The position numbers and the translations under genes were made by a program. From Thermohalobaculum sediminis (GTDB lineage Bacteria > Pseudomonadota > Alphaproteobacteria > Rhodobacterales > Rhodobacteraceae), in the NCBI RefSeq assembly GCF_023487995.1, contig NZ_JAMFKN010000007.1, forward strand, positions 163,126 through 227,125: a DNA stretch of 64,000 nucleotides. The letters run 5' to 3'. Under the pieces are notes generated by a model. The model did no database searches, was not told the DNA's origin, and saw only the letters and a program-made list of their open reading frames with translations. How positions within the stretch are numbered: the first letter of the stretch is position 1; every line of letters begins with the position of its first letter. Shown here piece by piece: positions 29,281-38,354 of this stretch.

Positions 29281-30597
29281 ATGGGCGTCTTCGCCATGCC
29301 CTCGCTCGGCGCCGACATGGAGGCGGGCAAGCTGGTCGAATGGCTGATCGCTCCCGGCGACCGGGTGAACCGCGGCGACGTGATCGCGGTGGTCGAGACG
29401 CAGAAGGGCGCGATCGAGATCGAGTGCTTCGAGGCGGGCGTCGTCGAGCGCCTCGACGCCGCCATCGGCGCGACGCTGCCCGTCGGCACGCCGATGGCGC
29501 TGATCCGGGGCGACGGCGAGGCGGCGGCCGGCCCCGCGAGCGCCGAGCCAGGAGCGCATCCTGAGGCGCGGGAGAGCGTGGTCCCTGCCACAGCGGGGCG
29601 ATCGGCTGCCACCGCACACGAAGGCCCCGCGCCGACGCGACCGGCGCCCGAGGCGGCCGCGGCGCCCCGCCCACCGATGCCCGTGCCCGTGGCAGGCGCA
29701 CCGCAGCCATCCTTGCCCGCCGCGGGCGCGCCGCCATCCTCGCCCGCCGCGCGGGCGCGGGCGGTGGAACTGGGCATCGCGCTCGGCACGGTGCGGGGGT
29801 CAGGGCCGGGGGGTTCCATCCTGATCGCGGATGTAGAGGCGGCGGCCCGGAGCGCGGAGGCGTCGGCGTCGGCGGCCCCCAGCGCCGAGCCGGCTGGAAC
29901 GCCCGCATCGAGGCCTGGCAAGCCCGGCCTTGACCTCGGCGCGATGCGCGCGGCCATTGCGGCGGCGATGAGCCGCTCGAAGCGCGAGATCCCGCATTAC
30001 TACCTGTCGCAGACGATCGACCTTCAGGCCGCCACCGACTGGCTCGCCGCCCGCAATGCCGCGCGCCCGCCGGCCGAGCGCCTGCTGATGGGCGCGCTGT
30101 TCGTTAAGGCCGCGGCGCTCGCGGCGCGCGAGGTGCCCGAGGTCAACGGCCATCACGAGGGCGGTGCCTTCCGGCCCGCGACGGCCGTCCACGCGGGCGT
30201 CGCGGTGGCGATGCGGGGCGGCGGGCTGATCGCGCCCGCGATCCGCGACGCCGACCAACTGTCGCTCGACGCACTGATGGCGGCGATGCGCGATCTGGTC
30301 GAGCGCGTCCGCGCGGGGCGGCTGAGGGGATCGGAGATGACTGACGGGACCGTCACGGTCTCGAGCCTCGGCGAACGCGGGGCTGACAGCCTCACCGGCG
30401 TCATCTACCCGCCGCAGGTGGCCCTGGTGGGCTTCGGGACGCCCGCGCGGCGGCCCTGGGTCATGGGCGATTCGGTCGTTCCCCGGACGCTGGTCACCGT
30501 GACGCTGGCCGCCGACCATCGCGCCAGCGACGGACGGCAGGGCGCGCGCTTCCTCGCCGGGATCGACCGGCTCATGCAGGACCCGGAGGGACTATGA
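29281..30597 (+). CDS. Dihydrolipoamide acyltransferase (E2)
   Basis: A 438-residue E2 with one N-terminal lipoyl domain (modified lysine Lys42 in ETQKGAIEIE), a long Ala/Pro-rich linker, a peripheral-subunit-binding domain (around SPAARARAVELGI and VRGSGPGGSIL), a second linker and the catalytic domain ending with the His413/Asp417 motif DHRASDG. It moves the acyl group formed by E1 to CoA. No E3 lipoamide dehydrogenase gene is in the operon, so reoxidation must use E3 from another locus. Its stop overlaps the start of the carrier protein gene. Confidence 0.9.
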   Translation: MGVFAMPSLGADMEAGKLVEWLIAPGDRVNRGDVIAVVETQKGAIEIECFEAGVVERLDAAIGATLPVGTPMALIRGDGEAAAGPASAEPGAHPEARESVVPATAGRSAATAHEGPAPTRPAPEAAAAPRPPMPVPVAGAPQPSLPAAGAPPSSPAARARAVELGIALGTVRGSGPGGSILIADVEAAARSAEASASAAPSAEPAGTPASRPGKPGLDLGAMRAAIAAAMSRSKREIPHYYLSQTIDLQAATDWLAARNAARPPAERLLMGALFVKAAALAAREVPEVNGHHEGGAFRPATAVHAGVAVAMRGGGLIAPAIRDADQLSLDALMAAMRDLVERVRAGRLRGSEMTDGTVTVSSLGERGADSLTGVIYPPQVALVGFGTPARRPWVMGDSVVPRTLVTVTLAADHRASDGRQGARFLAGIDRLMQDPEGL

Positions 30598-30839
30598 CAC
30601 CCGAGGAGATCAGATCCGCCTTCCTTGCCGAACTCGTGCGCGTCGCGCCCGATCTCGACGCTGACACGATCGGGGGCGGCGACCATCTGCAGGACGATCT
30701 CGGGCTCGACTCGATGGACGTGCTCAACCTCGTGACCGCGCTGCACAAGCGGCTGGGCGTCGCCATCCCCGAGGCCGACTACCCCCGGATCGCCACGCCG
30801 GACGCCGCGGTGGCGTATCTGTCGGAGGCGATGCGGTGA
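30594..30839 (+). CDS. Acyl carrier protein (free-standing)
   Basis: An 81-residue acidic protein of ACP type with the phosphopantetheine site DDLGLDSMDV, Ser40 being the attachment residue. It is not next to fatty-acid synthesis genes such as fabD, fabG or fabF. Instead its start overlaps the E2 stop (ATGA) and its stop overlaps the malic enzyme start (GTGA). This placement suggests that an acyl group made by the E1/E2 complex or by the synthetase is carried on this ACP, but no acceptor enzyme or phosphopantetheinyl transferase is visible here. Confidence 0.88.
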   Translation: MTPEEIRSAFLAELVRVAPDLDADTIGGGDHLQDDLGLDSMDVLNLVTALHKRLGVAIPEADYPRIATPDAAVAYLSEAMR

Positions 30840-32179
30840 ACGTTGGCGACCCCCGCGGCGCCGACATCGCGGCGCGTGCGCTGGCAGGGCACCGGCGCTT
30901 TCGCGGCAAGATCCAGATGGCGCCGAAGGTGCCGGTTGGCGGCAGCGAGGATTTCGCGCTCTGGTACACGCCCGGCGTCGCGGCTGTGAGCCGGGCGATC
31001 GCGGCGGACCCCGCGGCCTCGTTCGACCTCACCGGCCGGGGAGACACCGTGGCGATCCTGACCGATGGCAGCCGCGTGCTGGGCCTGGGCGACATCGGCC
31101 CCGAGGCCGCGCTGCCGGTGATGGAGGGCAAGGCGCTCCTTTTCAAGATGCTGGGCGGCGTCGATGCCGTGCCGGTCTGCGTCGAGGCGAGCGGCGCCGA
31201 CGAGCTGATCGCCATCGCCCGCGCCATCGCGCCCGGCTTCGGGGCGATCAATCTCGAGGACATCGCGACGCCCGCCTGCTTTCGCGTGCTGGAAGCCTTG
31301 CAGGAGACCCTGCCGATCCCGGTCTGGCACGACGACCAGCAGGGCACGGCCGTGGCGGCGCTCGCGGGGCTGAGGCGCTCCCTCGCGCTGACGGGCCGGC
31401 GGCTTGGGGAGGTGCGGATCGCCTTCGTCGGCATCGGGGCCGCGAACATGGCGACCTGCCGGCTGCTGCGCGCGGCGGGGGCTGATCCCGTGCGGATGGT
31501 CGCCTGCGACAGCACAGGCACGCTGCATACCGGGCGCGCCGACATCGAGGCCGCGCGCGAGACGCTGCCCGAGAAATGGGCGATCTGCCGCGAGACCAAC
31601 CCGGAGCGGATCGCCGGCGGCATCGCCGAGGCGCTGAGGGGGGCCGATGTCTGCCTCGCCTTCTCGCAGCCCGGCCCGGGCACCATTCCGCCCGAGGCTG
31701 TCGCGGGCATGGCGCCGCGGGCCATCGTGTTCGCCTGCGCGAATCCCGTGCCCGAGATCTGGCCCGAGGATGCCCTGGCCGCCGGCGCCGAGATCGTCGC
31801 GACCGGGCGCAGCGACTTTCCCAACCAGGTCAACAACGCGCTGGCCTTTCCGGGCCTGTTCCGCGGCGTTCTCGACGCCCGCGCGCGGCGCATCACCGAC
31901 GCCATGGCGCTCGCGGCTGCGGACGCCCTTGTGCGGCGGGCCGAGTCGCTGTCGGCAGACGGGCCCGGCATGATCCTGCCGCCGATCGAAGACCGGCTGG
32001 CCGCGGCCGAGGTGGCCGCCGCGGTCGCGTACGCTGCGCAGCAGGCGGGCGAGGCCCGGCGCGCGGTCGACCCCGAGGAGGTGCGCGCGAACACCCTGAG
32101 CCGCACCGGGGCCGCGGCCGAACTGGCCGCAGGGATCGCGGCGCGTGCCGGCGTGCCCTGGCCGGTCCCGGAGGGCTGA
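30836..32179 (+). CDS. Malic enzyme (malate to pyruvate)
   Basis: The 447-residue protein has malic enzyme motifs: FALWYTPGVAAVSRAIA with the catalytic Tyr, KALLFKMLGGVDAVPVC with the Lys, INLEDIATPACF, VWHDDQQGTA with metal-binding Asp residues, and the nucleotide-binding VGIGAANMA. It has the short bacterial length, without the phosphotransacetylase-like extension of MaeB. GTG start overlapping the ACP stop. Decarboxylation of malate would supply pyruvate to the upstream E1/E2 pair. Confidence 0.87.
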   Translation: MNVGDPRGADIAARALAGHRRFRGKIQMAPKVPVGGSEDFALWYTPGVAAVSRAIAADPAASFDLTGRGDTVAILTDGSRVLGLGDIGPEAALPVMEGKALLFKMLGGVDAVPVCVEASGADELIAIARAIAPGFGAINLEDIATPACFRVLEALQETLPIPVWHDDQQGTAVAALAGLRRSLALTGRRLGEVRIAFVGIGAANMATCRLLRAAGADPVRMVACDSTGTLHTGRADIEAARETLPEKWAICRETNPERIAGGIAEALRGADVCLAFSQPGPGTIPPEAVAGMAPRAIVFACANPVPEIWPEDALAAGAEIVATGRSDFPNQVNNALAFPGLFRGVLDARARRITDAMALAAADALVRRAESLSADGPGMILPPIEDRLAAAEVAAAVAYAAQQAGEARRAVDPEEVRANTLSRTGAAAELAAGIAARAGVPWPVPEG

Positions 32180-32369
32180 GGCGGAGTCGGACTGCCCCGG
32201 GCGCGACGTCGGGCGTTGGAGCATATTTTACCATAAATCTCGTGAAATTATTCGTGTAATATGAAGAAGTTGTAAATCATTCGCGACTCACCCATTTCTG
32301 CGTCCAATCGCTGCCGTGGCCCGCGCCGCGGCCGGCGCAGGCATCCCGGACGGCCCGAGGAGAGGCGCG
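32180..32369. other. AT-rich promoter region
   Basis: The first 100 bases after the malic enzyme stop are A+T-rich (CATATTTTACCATAAATC, GTGTAATATGAAG), in sharp contrast with the genes on both sides. It probably holds the promoter of the ATP-grasp/Liv operon. I cannot assign exact -35 and -10 boxes. Confidence 0.45.
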
Positions 32370-33173
32370 ATGACCCGCATCCATGTGTCGCACGAGAACC
32401 CCGACTGGCTGCCGCCGCTCGCCGCCGCGCTGGACGGCATCGGCGCGAACTGGGAGGACTGGTTCCTGGTCGAGCGCGCCATCGACCTGTCGGCCCCGCC
32501 GCCCGAGGGCGTGTTCTACAACCGCATGAGCGCGTCGTCGCACACCCGCGGCCACCGCTTCTCGGCCGAGCTGACGGCGGCGACGCTGGCCTGGCTCACG
32601 CAGCACGGGCGGCGCGTGGTGAACGGCCCCGCGGCGCTCGACCTCGAGATCAGCAAGGTGCGCCAGTACGCGGCGCTGGCCCGCGCAGGCGTGGCGACGC
32701 CGCGAACCGTGGCGGTGGTCGGGCGCGAGCGGCTGGTCGAGGCGGCTCGCGCGGCCTTCGGCGCCGGATCTTTCATCCTCAAGCCCAACCGCGGCGGCAA
32801 GGGGCTGGGGGTGCGGCTGTTCGAGAACGCCGACGCGCTCGCCGCCCATGTCGCCTCGGGCGGCTTCGAGCTGTGCCCCGCCGATGTCTGCGAGGTGCCG
32901 GGGCGCGCGCGCCCGGCCTTCAGGGTGATCCCGCTCATCGACGACACGCTGCGCGCGCGGCTCGAGCGCTTCCTGCGGATCGCGGGAATCGAGATCGCGG
33001 GGATCGAGTTCGCCACCGGCCGGGACGGCATGCCGCTGGTCTACGACGTGAACACGAACACCAACTACAACGCGAGCGCCGAGGCCGCGGCTGAAATCAA
33101 GCTCACGGGTATGCGCGCGATCGCGAATTTCCTGCAGTCGGAACTGGACAAGCTGGGGCTCGAGGCTGCTTGA
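32370..33173 (+). CDS. ATP-grasp domain protein, RimK-like
   Basis: A 267-residue protein with an ATP-grasp core: FILKPNRGGKGLGVRLF binds the ATP phosphates, and the metal-binding end reads VYDVNTNTNYNASAEA. Such enzymes ligate a carboxylate to an amine or thiol through an acyl phosphate; RimK, LysX and related amino-acid ligases are the nearest types by pattern. GAGGAGAGG precedes the ATG. It is first in a run with a CMD-family protein and a branched-chain-type importer, 33 bases before the CMD gene. Substrates are unknown. Confidence 0.8.
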   Translation: MTRIHVSHENPDWLPPLAAALDGIGANWEDWFLVERAIDLSAPPPEGVFYNRMSASSHTRGHRFSAELTAATLAWLTQHGRRVVNGPAALDLEISKVRQYAALARAGVATPRTVAVVGRERLVEAARAAFGAGSFILKPNRGGKGLGVRLFENADALAAHVASGGFELCPADVCEVPGRARPAFRVIPLIDDTLRARLERFLRIAGIEIAGIEFATGRDGMPLVYDVNTNTNYNASAEAAAEIKLTGMRAIANFLQSELDKLGLEAA

Positions 33174-33206
33174 TGGCGTCTCCCTGAGACCGACCACAGG
33201 TGATCC

Positions 33207-33767
33207 ATGGCACGCGTCCGCAGCATTCCGTCGAACGAGCTTCCCGCCGACCTCGCGAAGGTCTACGAGGACTTCGCCTCGGGCTACGGCCCGTTCCGCA
33301 ACCAGGCGGCCGTGTTCGCCCATGTTCCGCCCGCGCTCAGGCACCTGATGGGCATGCTGATGGAACTGCGCGAGGCCAAGACCCTGCCCAAGCGCTATCT
33401 CGAGATCGCCATCGTCGTGGTCTCGAAGCTCAACGAGTGCGACTATTGCGTGGCCCACCACAAGCCCTTCCTCGCCGTCGAGGGCATGGCGCCGGACACC
33501 ATCGACCGCCTGCTGGAATGGGACACCGCGCCGGGCCTCACGGAGGTGGACCGCCTCGTCGCCGAATTCGCCGAGAAAGTCTGGACCGACCCGCACCGCC
33601 TGCGCGACGAGCTGTTCGAGCGGATGCGCGCCCATTTCACCGAGGCCCAGATCGTCGAGCTGACGCTGCGCACGACGCTGTGCGGGTTCTTCAACAAGTT
33701 CAACGACGCGCTGCAGATCGAGGAAGAGGTCGAGGCATCCGCGCGCGTGGCCGCGCTGGGCGCATGA
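33207..33767 (+). CDS. Carboxymuconolactone decarboxylase (AhpD-like) family protein
   Basis: A 186-residue all-alpha protein with the redox motif CDYCVAHH (Cys78, Cys81, His84-His85), which in the AhpD branch of the family gives a disulfide reductase or peroxidase activity. A true carboxymuconolactone decarboxylase is less likely, as that branch lacks the CxxC pair. Its stop overlaps the start of the LivG-type gene (ATGA), so it belongs to the importer operon. Its role there is unclear. Confidence 0.85.
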   Translation: MARVRSIPSNELPADLAKVYEDFASGYGPFRNQAAVFAHVPPALRHLMGMLMELREAKTLPKRYLEIAIVVVSKLNECDYCVAHHKPFLAVEGMAPDTIDRLLEWDTAPGLTEVDRLVAEFAEKVWTDPHRLRDELFERMRAHFTEAQIVELTLRTTLCGFFNKFNDALQIEEEVEASARVAALGA

Positions 33768-34543
33768 CCCCCGCACCCGGCCCCGCGCTCGAGGCGCGGG
33801 GGCTCGGCAAGCGCTTCGGCGGCGTCGTCGCGGTGGACGGAGCCTCGCTGTCGGTCGGGCGCGGCGAGATCCTCGGGCTGATCGGGCCGAACGGGGCTGG
33901 GAAGTCGACGCTGTTCGACCTCCTGTCGGGCGTGCAGCGCGCCGATCGCGGGCAGGTCTTACTGTTCGGCGAGGACGTGACGGCGCTGCCCGCCCACGCC
34001 CGCGCGCGGCGCGGGCTCACGCGCACCTTCCAGCTTGCACGCGAGCTCGACCGGCTCACGGTGATCGAGAACCTGGTGCTCGCCGCCCCCGACCAGCCGG
34101 GCGAGGCCCTGTGGCGCGCGCTGGTCCGGCCCGCCGCGGTGGCCCGGGCCGAGCGCGCGGCCATCGCGCGGGCGGGGGAACTGCTCGAGACGGTGGGGCT
34201 TGCCGACAAGCGGCACGAACCCGCCCGGGCGCTGTCGGGCGGGCAGAAGAAGCTCCTGGAACTCGCGCGCTGCCTCATCACCGGGGCGCCGCTGATCCTG
34301 CTGGACGAGGTGGGGGCAGGCGTGGCGCCTGCCCTTCTGGACCACCTCACCGACACCATCGCGCGCATCCGGCGCGAGCACGACCGCACGCTGATGGTCA
34401 TCGAGCACAACATGGGCCTGATCGGGCGGCTCTGCGACCGGGTGGTGGTGATGGCCGGCGGCAAGCCCATCGCGGACGGCGATTTCGACGCGGTCTGCGC
34501 CGACCCGCGCGTGGTCGAGTCCTATCTGGGGCTGGCCGCATGA
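33764..34543 (+). CDS. Branched-chain-type ABC importer ATPase, LivG type
   Basis: A 259-residue ATPase with Walker A GPNGAGKST, signature LSGGQKKLLELAR and Walker B LILLDE, plus the LTRTFQ stretch typical of LivG. It is one of the two ATPases of a hydrophobic-amino-acid/urea-type (HAAT) importer. It is coupled by overlaps to the CMD gene before and the LivF gene after it. Confidence 0.9.
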   Translation: MTPAPGPALEARGLGKRFGGVVAVDGASLSVGRGEILGLIGPNGAGKSTLFDLLSGVQRADRGQVLLFGEDVTALPAHARARRGLTRTFQLARELDRLTVIENLVLAAPDQPGEALWRALVRPAAVARAERAAIARAGELLETVGLADKRHEPARALSGGQKKLLELARCLITGAPLILLDEVGAGVAPALLDHLTDTIARIRREHDRTLMVIEHNMGLIGRLCDRVVVMAGGKPIADGDFDAVCADPRVVESYLGLAA

Positions 34544-35253
34544 GCCTGCTGCTGCAAGCCTCCGGGCTGCGCGCGGGCTATGGCGCTGCCGAGATCGTGC
34601 ATGGCGTCGAGCTGAGCCTTTCGGCGGGCGAGATGCTGACGCTGATCGGCCCGAATGGCGCGGGCAAATCGACGCTCTTGAAGGCGCTCGCCGGGGCCGC
34701 GCAGGTCATGGGCGGCCGTGTGACGCTGATGGGACAGGACGTCACGGGCGCGAGCGCTGCGCGCATCGCCGCGAGCGGTGCGGCCTATGTGCCGCAGGAG
34801 CGCAACATCTTCCGCAGCCTCACGGTCGAGGAGAACCTCGGCATCGGCGGCTGGCTCGCAGGGCCCGCGCTGGCCGAGCGGCGCGCGCAGGTGCTGCGCC
34901 TGCTGCCAGAGTTGGCGGGGTTCTCGCGCCGCATCGCCGGGCGGCTGTCGGGCGGCGAGCGGCAGACGCTCGCGGTCGGCATGGCGCTGATGGTCGAGCC
35001 GAAGGTGCTGCTGGTGGACGAGCCGACGGCGGGCCTCTCGCCCGCGCTCGTGGGGCGGCTTCTGGAGCTGCTGCGCCGGCTGGCGGACGAGGGCCTGGGC
35101 GTGCTGATCGTCGAGCAGAACGCGCGCGCGGCCCTGGCCCGGGCCGACCGCGCGATGGTGCTGGTCGACGGGCAGGTGGCGGCCGCCGGCACAGCCGCCG
35201 AGATCGAGGCCGCGCCGGATCTGGGCGCCTTGTTCCTGGGGCGGGCGGCCTGA
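34540..35253 (+). CDS. Branched-chain-type ABC importer ATPase, LivF type
   Basis: The 237-residue partner ATPase has GPNGAGKSTLLKAL, VPQERNIFRSLTVEENL (a LivF hallmark), signature LSGGERQTLAVGMALM and VLLVDEPTAGLSP. Its stop and the following permease ATG share one base (TGATG). Confidence 0.9.
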   Translation: MSLLLQASGLRAGYGAAEIVHGVELSLSAGEMLTLIGPNGAGKSTLLKALAGAAQVMGGRVTLMGQDVTGASAARIAASGAAYVPQERNIFRSLTVEENLGIGGWLAGPALAERRAQVLRLLPELAGFSRRIAGRLSGGERQTLAVGMALMVEPKVLLVDEPTAGLSPALVGRLLELLRRLADEGLGVLIVEQNARAALARADRAMVLVDGQVAAAGTAAEIEAAPDLGALFLGRAA

Positions 35254-36110
35254 TGCAGACGATCCTGAACGCGATTTCCTCGGCCGCGATCATCGCCCCC
35301 GCCGCGGTGGGCTTCACACTCTTGTTCGCGCTGTTCCGCTTCGCCAATTTCGCCGTGGGCGCGCTGATGACGCTGGGCGCCTTTGCCTGCTGGACGCTGA
35401 ACGTGCCCGTGGGCCTGCCGCTGTGGCTGGCGGCGCCGGGGGGGATGGCGGTGGCGGCGGCGGGGCTGTGGCTCGCCGACCGGCTGGCCTATGCGCCGCT
35501 GCGCGCGGCGGGAGGCGCCACGCTGCTGCTGGTTTCGATCGCGGTCGCGCTGGTCGTCGAGAACGCGCTGCGCCTTGGCTATGGCGGGCAGATCCGCGGC
35601 TTCGACCTGCCGCTGAGCCGGCCATGGGTGCTGGGCCCGGTGCGCCTCGCGCCCGAGCAGCTTGGTGTGATCGCGGTCTCGGCGGCCTCGGTCGCGGGCG
35701 TCATGCTGTGGCTCTCGCTCTCGCGCTGGGGCCGGGCGGTGCGGGCGGCGGCCGACGACCCCACGCTCGCGGCGGTGCGCGGCGTGCCGGTGGGGAAGAT
35801 CCATGCCGCGGGAATCGCGGGCGCGGGGGCCTTGGTGGGATTGGGCGGCGTGCTGGCCGGCGTGGACCTCGCCATCGAGCCCGGGCTCGGCTGGGCGCTG
35901 ATCATTCCGGTGCTGGCGGCCGCGATCCTCGGCGGCGTGGGTTCGCCCATGGGGGCGGTGCTGGGCGCGCTCTTGGTGGGACTGGCCGAGGAGGTGACGG
36001 CGCTGGTGATGAGCCCGTCCTACAAGGCGGCGGTGGGCTTCGTCGTGATCGTGCTGGCGCTGCTGCTGCGGCCCTACGGCCTTCTGGGGCGCGAGCTGGT
36101 GAGGAAGTGA
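35253..36110 (+). CDS. Branched-chain-type ABC importer permease, LivH type
   Basis: A 285-residue permease with about eight hydrophobic segments, the N-terminal LFRFANFAVGALMTLGAF motif and the late AAILGGVGSPMGAVLGALLVG motif of LivH. It pairs with the following LivM-type protein. The substrate of the set (amino acid, amide or other organic acid) cannot be read from the permeases. Confidence 0.88.
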   Translation: MQTILNAISSAAIIAPAAVGFTLLFALFRFANFAVGALMTLGAFACWTLNVPVGLPLWLAAPGGMAVAAAGLWLADRLAYAPLRAAGGATLLLVSIAVALVVENALRLGYGGQIRGFDLPLSRPWVLGPVRLAPEQLGVIAVSAASVAGVMLWLSLSRWGRAVRAAADDPTLAAVRGVPVGKIHAAGIAGAGALVGLGGVLAGVDLAIEPGLGWALIIPVLAAAILGGVGSPMGAVLGALLVGLAEEVTALVMSPSYKAAVGFVVIVLALLLRPYGLLGRELVRK

Positions 36111-36114
36111 GCCG

Positions 36115-37029
36115 ATGACCGCCTATCTCGTCGCCATCCTCACCTCTGTCGGCTTCTACGTCGTCCTCGCCCTGGCGCTGAACCTGCAATGGGGCCTGAC
36201 GGGGATGCTGAACTTCGGCCTCGCGGGCTTCTATGCGCTGGGCGCCTATGCCAGCGCCATCACGACGGAACTCGGCGGCATGCCGTTCCTCGCGGGCTTT
36301 GCCATGGCGATCGTGGTGGGCACGCTGGCGGGGCTCGCGGTGGCGGGGCTCTCGGCGCGGCTGGTGGGCGACTTCCTCGCCATCGCCACCCTGGGATTTG
36401 CCGAGATCGTGCGGTTCCTCGCGCTCAACGAGGACTGGCTGACCCGCGGCCCACGCGGCTTTCCCATCGAGACCCGCCCGATCCCCGAGGGGCTCAGCCG
36501 CGAGGCCAGCGCCTGGGCCTATCTCGGCCTCGTGGCGCTGCTGGTCGTGGTCGCCTTCGTCATCGTCGAGCGCATCCGCACCGCCCCCATGGGCCGCGTG
36601 CTGCGCGCGATCCGCGAAGACGAGCTGGTGCCCGCGGCGCTGGGCAAGGACGTCTTCCGCTTCAAGCTCAAGGCCTTCGCGCTGGGGGCGGCGCTGGCGG
36701 CGGCCGCAGGCTCGCTTTATGCGCACTGGGTCCAGAACATCTCGCCCGACCATTTCACCACGGCGCTGGCGATCGGCGTCTGGATGTCGCTGATCGTGGG
36801 CGGCACCGGCAACAACCGCGGCGTGCTGGTGGGGGCTACGCTGGTGATGGTGATCCTCGAGGGCAGCCGGTTCCTGACCGGCGTCGTGCCCGGGCTCGAC
36901 GCCGAGCGGCTCTCGGCACTTCGCATCGCGCTCATCGGGGTGCTGATCATCGTGACCGTGCGCTTCCGCCCCGAGGGACTTCTGCCCGAACCCCGCATCC
37001 GACTGGAGACGCCCGCAAAGGGCGCATGA
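36115..37029 (+). CDS. Branched-chain-type ABC importer permease, LivM type
   Basis: The 304-residue permease has the NLQWGLTGMLNFGLAGFYALG motif and the cytoplasmic RVLRAIREDELVPAALGKDV loop of LivM. It starts four bases after the LivH stop and its own stop is only 20 bases before the binding-protein start. Confidence 0.9.
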   Translation: MTAYLVAILTSVGFYVVLALALNLQWGLTGMLNFGLAGFYALGAYASAITTELGGMPFLAGFAMAIVVGTLAGLAVAGLSARLVGDFLAIATLGFAEIVRFLALNEDWLTRGPRGFPIETRPIPEGLSREASAWAYLGLVALLVVVAFVIVERIRTAPMGRVLRAIREDELVPAALGKDVFRFKLKAFALGAALAAAAGSLYAHWVQNISPDHFTTALAIGVWMSLIVGGTGNNRGVLVGATLVMVILEGSRFLTGVVPGLDAERLSALRIALIGVLIIVTVRFRPEGLLPEPRIRLETPAKGA

Positions 37030-37049
37030 CAACCGAGAGGAGTCCGACC

Positions 37050-38288
37050 ATGCCGAGCCTGAAGACCCCCCGCTTCACCCGCCGCCATGCCCTCGTGCTG
37101 GGCGCAGGCGCGCTCGCCGCGCCATGGATCGCGCGCCCCGGCTTCGCGCAAGGCGACGCCATCCGCATTGGCAGCCTCACGCCCAACACCGGCGGCGGCA
37201 GCCCCTTCGGCCCCGAGATCGCCGAGGCCCACCGCCTGGTGGTCGAGCTCGTCAACAGCCAGGGCGGCGTGAACGGGCGCGAGATCATCCTGACGCAGGA
37301 GAACTCCGAGACCAACCCCGAGGTCGCGGTCCGGGCGGCGCGGAAACTCATCGACGCCGACCGGGTGATGGCGATCCTCGGCACCTGGTCGTCCTCGGTG
37401 ACGCTGGGCGTCATGCCGCTCTGCCAGGAGGCGAACGTCATCCAGATGTGCACCTCGTCGTCCGAGTCGATCCCGGCCGGCGACAAGAAGGGGCTGCTCT
37501 TCGACTTCCAGGCGCTGAACCCTGCCTGGGGCAAGGCAATCGCGCGCCTCGCCGTGGCGCGCGGCTTCAAGGAAATCGCGGTGATGGGGATCAACAACGA
37601 CTTCACCACTTCGATGATCGGCACCTTCCAGCAGTCGCTGGAGGAGGGCGGCGGCAAGGTCGTCAACGAGCCCTTCCTCTACAATCCCAACCAGCCCTCC
37701 TACCGCGCCGAGGTCGAGCGGCTGATCGCCGGCAACCCGCCGGCGGTGTTCATCCCGTCCTACGTGACCGACTTCACGGCGGTCTATCGCGAGATCTTCC
37801 GCTCGGGCTACGAGGGGCAGGTGATCACCATCTCGCTCTCGACCGGCCCGCAGTTCAAGGAGGCGGTCGGCGAGGCCGCGAACGGCATCCTGCACGGCTT
37901 CCCGGTGCCGCCCGTGGGCAAGGACACCTTCGACGCCTATCTGCGCTTCGTCGGGCTCGAGCCCAACGGGCAGGTGCAGCGGCCCTTCGGCTCGGCCGGC
38001 TACGATCAGATCAACACGCTGCTGCTGGGCATCGCCAAGGCGGGCAATCTCGATCCCTTCGAGGTCGCGAAGGCGATCTTCGCCATCTCGAACGCGCCGG
38101 GCGAGCGGGTCACGACCTATGCCGAAGGCGCCGAGAAGATCGCGGCGGGGGCCGAGGTCAACTACGACGGCGCAAGCTCGTCGGTCGATTTCCTTCCGAA
38201 CGGCATGCTGGCGAGCCGCGATTTCGAGCTCTACGAGATCCGCGACGGCAAGGACGTCTCGCTCGAGCGCATCACCAGCGCGAGCTGA
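37050..38288 (+). CDS. Substrate-binding protein of Liv-type importer
   Basis: A 412-residue periplasmic binding protein (type 1 fold). The N-terminus has a twin-arginine pair (Arg11-Arg12) followed by HALVLGAGALAAPWIARPGFA, so Tat export is possible. The mature part starts with IRIGSLTPNTGGGSPFG and shows LVNSQGGVNGREIIL and the middle FQALNPAWGKAIARLA block. The ATG at 37050 follows GAGAGGAG; one at 37026 would overlap livM. It is the last gene of the operon and is followed by a strong terminator. Ligand unknown. Confidence 0.88.
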   Translation: MPSLKTPRFTRRHALVLGAGALAAPWIARPGFAQGDAIRIGSLTPNTGGGSPFGPEIAEAHRLVVELVNSQGGVNGREIILTQENSETNPEVAVRAARKLIDADRVMAILGTWSSSVTLGVMPLCQEANVIQMCTSSSESIPAGDKKGLLFDFQALNPAWGKAIARLAVARGFKEIAVMGINNDFTTSMIGTFQQSLEEGGGKVVNEPFLYNPNQPSYRAEVERLIAGNPPAVFIPSYVTDFTAVYREIFRSGYEGQVITISLSTGPQFKEAVGEAANGILHGFPVPPVGKDTFDAYLRFVGLEPNGQVQRPFGSAGYDQINTLLLGIAKAGNLDPFEVAKAIFAISNAPGERVTTYAEGAEKIAAGAEVNYDGASSSVDFLPNGMLASRDFELYEIRDGKDVSLERITSAS

Positions 38289-38308
38289 ACGGAAGGCGGC
38301 CGCGTCTC

Positions 38309-38337
38309 GGCTCCGGGGGCAACCCCGGAGCCGTTTT
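38309..38337 (+). terminator. Rho-independent terminator of the Liv operon
   Basis: A perfect 10-bp stem (GGCTCCGGGG / CCCCGGAGCC) with a GCAA loop is followed by G and TTTT, 20 bases after the binding-protein stop. This is a textbook intrinsic terminator. Confidence 0.9.
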
Positions 38338-38354
38338 CGTCCGCCGGTGGGGCG

